Assembly (NCBI GenBank): GCA_035544675.1
Contig: DATKCA010000215.1
Coordinates: 1 to 10,839, forward strand
DNA length: 10,839 bases
Direction of reading: 5' to 3'
From: DATKCA01 sp035544675
GTDB lineage: Bacteria > Acidobacteriota > Thermoanaerobaculia > Gp7-AA8
Under the pieces are notes generated by a model, which was not told the origin of the DNA, made no database searches, and saw only the letters and a list, made by a program, of their open reading frames with translations. A program made the translations under genes and the position numbers. Position 1 is the first letter of the stretch; each line of letters begins with the position of its first letter. Positions 7,718 to 10,839 of the stretch are shown here, one piece after another.

Positions 7718-7723
7718 TTTGTT
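7690..7723 (+). repeat. Pair of 12-bp direct repeats over the promoter
   Basis: TACATTTTTGTT (7690-7701) and TACAATTTTGTT (7712-7723) match at 11 of 12 bases and start 22 bp apart, about two helical turns. One copy overlaps the -35 box and the other the -10 box of the candidate receptor promoter, as expected for tandem binding sites of a repressor or activator. They could also be two alternative AT-rich promoter elements. Confidence 0.6.
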
Positions 7724-7885
7724 TCACAAATCCAAGAAATTGGACGGGTCCGCTCGAGCGCTCGGATGCCCGCCCCATTAAGTCCTCTGCGTTCGTGAGT
7801 TACAGATCCCGGCGACGTTTTTTGAGTCGGCACCCCGGTTGCGGCGGTGGCTTCGCATGTTCCCCACAACTTCACTCACGTATTG

Positions 7886-7892
7886 AAAGGAG
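7886..7892 (+). promoter_or_regulatory. Shine-Dalgarno site of the TonB-dependent receptor gene
   Basis: AAAGGAG ends seven bases before the ATG at 7900. It supports that ATG over the in-frame GTG at 7795, which would add 35 residues that look unlike a signal peptide. Confidence 0.85.
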
Positions 7893-7899
7893 CGATGGT

Positions 7900-10677
7900 A
7901 TGACCCAAAGACACCTCATTTTGGCCTTGATATGCCTTGTCGTAACGGTCTTTCCCGCGTCGCTGATCGCTCAGACAGCGCAGGTCGGGACGGTTGCCGG
8001 CGAGGTCAAGGACGAGTCGGGGGCGTCCCTTCCCGGTGTGACGGTCGAGCTCCTCAGCCAGGAGCGCGGCGTTTCGCGGACTTTTGTGAGCGACATGAAC
8101 GGTCGCTTCCTGTTCGCGCAGGTGCCGCTGGGGATGTATCGCCTGAGGGGAACGCTCTCCGGCTTCCAGACCACGACCATCCCCAACAACCTGGTGGAGG
8201 CGCAGCGGACCACTCGTGTCGACGTGACCATGAGTCTGGCCGCAGCGCGAGAGACGATTACGGTCACGGGTGAAGTGCCGATCGTCGACAAGACCAATGC
8301 CACGCAAACGACGCGGCTGAGTAACGAGGAGTTCGAGAAGCTTCCGATCGGGCGGAGCTATCAGACCCTGTTCGGCACGGCGCCGGGAGTGGTCGGCACC
8401 GGCAATGCCAACGTTCATGGCGCGCTCAGTAGCAACAATCTGTTCATGTTCGACGGCGTGGACGTGACCGACCCCACCACCGGAACATTCGCCTCGAACC
8501 TCAACTTCGAAGCGATTCAGGAAGTGAACATCATGACCGCCGGCATCTCCGCCGAGTACGGCCGGGCCACGGGCGGATACCTCAACGTCATCACCAAATC
8601 GGGAGGGAACAAGTTCGAGGGATCGTTCAAGATCCTCGCAGATAACGACAGGTGGAACGGGCAGAACAAGAGGAAGAGCGAGCTGACCGGCGCCGCGCTG
8701 GAGCGGACGAAGTTCGACCAGCTGAACGATCGCTACGCCGCAACGCTGGGCGGCCCGCTGTGGAGAGATCGGGCCTGGTTCTTCGGCGTCCACGAAATCT
8801 CCGAGATCACATCTCCGGAGCGGCAGACCATCGCTACCAACGAGAATTTCCGGCAGACCACCGAAAGCCCATTCTGGACCGGCCGGCTGACCTACCAGAT
8901 CACGCCCAGCCACAACATCTGGGGCAAATACAATGAGTCGCCCACCTCGGGGTTCATCGTCGACTACTGGGGGACCAACGCAGAAACGCTGGCCATGACC
9001 CGGCAGGACCAGACCGCCGAACAGTTCACCGTCCAGTGGACTGGCGTGTTTACGCCCAACCTCACCGGCGAAGCGATGTGGGGAAACAACGAAGAGTGGA
9101 TCGGCGTGTTTCCGTATCGAGCGAGCTCGCTCCACAACGGGGCCCCTCATTTCAACTCGACCGACCGCCGCTACTACAACGGCGCCACATTCGAAGGGAT
9201 CGTGGACCGGCCGCGGAACCAGCTGACCGGCGCGCTTTCCTACTTCGCCGACATCGCGGGGAACAGTCATCAGTTCAAATTCGGCGTCGATTATCAGGAC
9301 ATGAAGTCCACGGCAGCCTTCCGCTTCCCCAACGACCAGTTGTACATCGATCAATCATTCGATCCGGTCACGAGGGCGTTCGTTCCGCTCAGCCGCCGCG
9401 ATTATGACCCGCTCACTCTCTCCAGCTCGACGGGCGAGATCCTCTCGTTTTACGCCCGCGATAAATTTGAAGTGGGGAATCGTTTCTTCTTCGAGGTCGG
9501 CGCGCGCTACGAGGATCAGACGGGAGAAAGCGACGTCGGCGCCGTTACCGTTGACAGCACCACGATCGCTCCGCGACTGTCCGGGACGTATGACCTGACC
9601 GGCAACGGCAAGACCCTGATCGTCGCCACCGCCGGACGGGTCTACCAGTTCATCGTCCAGGGTTTCTCGGACTCCTTCGCCGAAGTGCCGCAGCAGACCA
9701 ACTACGAGAACTATCTTTGGAACGCGGAGCGGAGCGAGTACGTCTTATCGAATCGTTTCGAGGCCGGGGCGCGGACTTTCCGGCCCAATTCCGACGTCGA
9801 TCCGACCTACGTGGACGAGATTACTCTCGGATTCCAACGCCAGATCGGAACCGCCATGGGTGTGGGCGTCCGCGGAATCTGGAGAGAGTTCGGCGACATG
9901 ATCGACGACATCTTCACCTTCAATCCGGACGGCACCTTCAACCGGCAAGTGGTCAACTACGGTCCGGCCAGGCGCGAGTACACCGGCCTCGAGCTCACCT
10001 TAGACAAGCGCTTCGCGCGCAACTGGAACCTTCTGGCCAGCTACACCTGGTCGGAGACCCGGGGCAACCACTTCGCCAACACCTTCAGCTCTCTGGGAAA
10101 CTGGGGCGACGCCAACTGCCGATCTACCACCGATCCGAGCATCGGCAACAACGGCGTCATCCCCTGCCTTGAAGTCAACGACGGCCCGCGCAATTTCGGG
10201 CATCCCCCCAATCACCGGCCCCACAACCTGAAGGGCTACGGTGCCTACAGCCGCGCCCTCGGGCCGGTGAATCTGACCCTCGGCGCGGCCGGCGAGTGGA
10301 TCTCCGGAACGCGCTTCGCGAAGGCTTCCTCACTGCAGGTGCTCAATCCGGTGACAGGCGCCGCATCGGGACAGTTCGCCACTTACCGTTACGAGGATTT
10401 TGGGGCCGAGTCGCTTCCCGGTGTGTGGAGCATCGATAACTCGATCGAAGGAACCTTCCGCGTTCTCGATCTGATGGAAATCGGTATCAAGGCCGAGATC
10501 TTCAACGTGACCGACAATCAGGAGAAAGCCAGCCCCGGTGCGACCACCTGGTGCAACAACACCACCAATCCGGCGGCCGCATGCACGCAGGCACGAGATC
10601 GGTTCAACAAGGCCACCGTGCGCACGCACTTCCAGACGCCGCGCACCTATCGCATCACCACTTTGCTCCGCTTCTGA
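7900..10677 (+). CDS. TonB-dependent receptor with N-terminal carboxypeptidase-regulatory-like domain (Oar-like)
   Basis: This 925-residue outer-membrane protein is predicted to import a ligand using TonB-ExbBD energy. Domains: signal peptide (about 1-25, cleavage near LIAQT); carboxypeptidase regulatory-like beta-sandwich (about 31-112; GEVKDESGASLPGVTVEL, then SDMNGRFLF and GMYRLR); a TonB-box-like strand ETITVTGE (118-125); plug domain (about 126-243; LPIGRSYQTL, FMFDGVDVTDPTTGTF, AEYGRATGGYLNVITKSGG); and a long beta-barrel ending in the terminal Phe (TYRITTLLRF) expected for outer-membrane assembly. The mature protein has only four cysteines, in two close pairs (740/756 and 885/895) in apparent loops. 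This type is abundant in Acidobacteriota, often around 1000 residues or longer, so this is a rather short member. Substrate unknown; relatives are linked to large ligands such as peptides or glycans. No SusD-like partner or glycoside hydrolase lies in the window. The gene has its own promoter, ribosome binding site and terminator, so it is probably monocistronic. Confidence 0.95.
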   Translation: MTQRHLILALICLVVTVFPASLIAQTAQVGTVAGEVKDESGASLPGVTVELLSQERGVSRTFVSDMNGRFLFAQVPLGMYRLRGTLSGFQTTTIPNNLVEAQRTTRVDVTMSLAAARETITVTGEVPIVDKTNATQTTRLSNEEFEKLPIGRSYQTLFGTAPGVVGTGNANVHGALSSNNLFMFDGVDVTDPTTGTFASNLNFEAIQEVNIMTAGISAEYGRATGGYLNVITKSGGNKFEGSFKILADNDRWNGQNKRKSELTGAALERTKFDQLNDRYAATLGGPLWRDRAWFFGVHEISEITSPERQTIATNENFRQTTESPFWTGRLTYQITPSHNIWGKYNESPTSGFIVDYWGTNAETLAMTRQDQTAEQFTVQWTGVFTPNLTGEAMWGNNEEWIGVFPYRASSLHNGAPHFNSTDRRYYNGATFEGIVDRPRNQLTGALSYFADIAGNSHQFKFGVDYQDMKSTAAFRFPNDQLYIDQSFDPVTRAFVPLSRRDYDPLTLSSSTGEILSFYARDKFEVGNRFFFEVGARYEDQTGESDVGAVTVDSTTIAPRLSGTYDLTGNGKTLIVATAGRVYQFIVQGFSDSFAEVPQQTNYENYLWNAERSEYVLSNRFEAGARTFRPNSDVDPTYVDEITLGFQRQIGTAMGVGVRGIWREFGDMIDDIFTFNPDGTFNRQVVNYGPARREYTGLELTLDKRFARNWNLLASYTWSETRGNHFANTFSSLGNWGDANCRSTTDPSIGNNGVIPCLEVNDGPRNFGHPPNHRPHNLKGYGAYSRALGPVNLTLGAAGEWISGTRFAKASSLQVLNPVTGAASGQFATYRYEDFGAESLPGVWSIDNSIEGTFRVLDLMEIGIKAEIFNVTDNQEKASPGATTWCNNTTNPAAACTQARDRFNKATVRTHFQTPRTYRITTLLRF

Positions 10678-10701
10678 TCCTCAGCGCAGTGGCGCTTGCA
10701 G

Positions 10702-10731
10702 AAAGGGCCCCGAGCAATCGGGGCCCTTTTT
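10702..10731 (+). terminator. Rho-independent terminator after the TonB-dependent receptor
   Basis: A perfect 12-bp stem (10702-10713 with 10718-10729) closes a GCAA loop of the GNRA class, and the T-run spans 10727-10731. It begins 24 bp after the receptor stop codon. The matching A-run at the stem base (10702-10704) means the hairpin may also work on the opposite strand, though weakly. Confidence 0.93.
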
Positions 10732-10740
10732 CATTTCCGG

Positions 10741-10829
10741 TGGAGCGCCGCCATTCCTGGCACGGTGAGGACACCGCCGCCCCCTTAGGCCTACCCGGGG
10801 CGCGGGTGAGGACACCCGCGCTCCATTCC
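10741..10829. repeat. Intergenic palindromic repeat-like element
   Basis: An 8-bp inverted repeat bounds the stretch (TGGAGCGC 10741-10748, GCGCTCCA 10818-10825). Inside are two direct copies of GGTGAGGACACC (10764-10775 and 10805-10816). Each copy is itself a small hairpin with loop AGGA; the second extends to a 12-bp stem (10797-10808 with 10813-10824) with one G-T wobble. CCATTCC also occurs twice (10751-10757, 10823-10829). No coding region is visible from 10678 to the window end. The layout resembles dispersed intergenic hairpin repeats, but copy number elsewhere cannot be judged from this window. Confidence 0.55.
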
Positions 10830-10839
10830 GTGATGAACA

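Larger units (their letters stand above)
7679..7899 (+). other. Regulatory intergenic region upstream of the TonB-dependent receptor
   Basis: This 221-bp region has no gene. Its first 60 bases are strikingly AT-rich against the GC-rich background and hold the promoter core and a pair of direct repeats. The rest, a leader of about 175 nt, is GC-rich. It contains a palindrome CGAGCGCTCG (7755-7764) and a possible small hairpin pairing CACCCCG (7831-7837) with CGGCGGTG (7842-7849), allowing one bulge. I do not recognise a known riboswitch. I see no intrinsic terminator for the upstream GWxTD gene. Confidence 0.6.

Noticed and set aside
7795..7899. 35-residue N-terminal extension of the receptor from the GTG at 7795
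   Set aside because: The extension is Arg/Ser-rich and would bury the signal peptide. The ATG at 7900 has a good Shine-Dalgarno sequence and begins a normal signal sequence.
7724..7899. Known riboswitch class in the receptor leader
   Set aside because: I compared it by eye with cyclic-di-GMP and cobalamin riboswitch hallmarks and saw no matching conserved core.
7876..9354. 492-residue minus-strand open frame opposite the TonB-dependent receptor
   Set aside because: It is antisense to the plug and early barrel, which have clear family motifs, and its translation resembles no protein family I know.
10830..10839. Possible start of another gene at the ATG at 10833
   Set aside because: Only seven bases of it are visible and no ribosome binding site precedes it; it cannot be judged.

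Overview
The window is a GC-rich stretch of bacterial chromosome with four complete protein genes and short intergenic regions. It holds no RNA genes, CRISPR array or insertion sequence that I can see. An extracytoplasmic GWxTD-domain protein next to a large TonB-dependent receptor with an N-terminal carboxypeptidase-regulatory-like domain (Oar type), plus a very large soluble hybrid histidine kinase, fits Acidobacteriota or a related Gram-negative soil lineage. This is an inference from gene content; no taxonomic marker is present.

Left half, minus strand: a secreted lipoprotein serine peptidase of the S9A/oligopeptidase B type (3970-6075) is followed after 63 bp by a 1301-residue double hybrid sensor kinase (1-3906). 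The spacing and shared direction allow co-transcription from a promoter in the 148-bp divergent region (6076-6223). The peptidase has a strong Shine-Dalgarno sequence, while the kinase has none that is convincing.

Right half, plus strand: a 484-residue GWxTD-type exported protein (6224-7678), a 221-bp regulatory region with a clear AT-rich promoter core and a pair of near-identical 12-bp boxes (7679-7899), and a 925-residue TonB-dependent receptor (7900-10677). The receptor gene ends in a textbook intrinsic terminator (10702-10731). The last 100 bases hold a small palindromic intergenic repeat-like element.

Three of the four products are predicted to act in the envelope: a lipoprotein peptidase, a secreted GWxTD protein and an outer-membrane receptor. 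A loose theme of peptide or polymer processing and uptake is possible but not proven. I do not see a clearly new multi-gene system. The points most worth a second look are the paired boxes at the receptor promoter, the degenerate GWxTD motif, the apparently shortened GAF domain and exact 27-bp tandem duplication in the kinase, the paired cysteines of the two plus-strand products, and the downstream repeat element.
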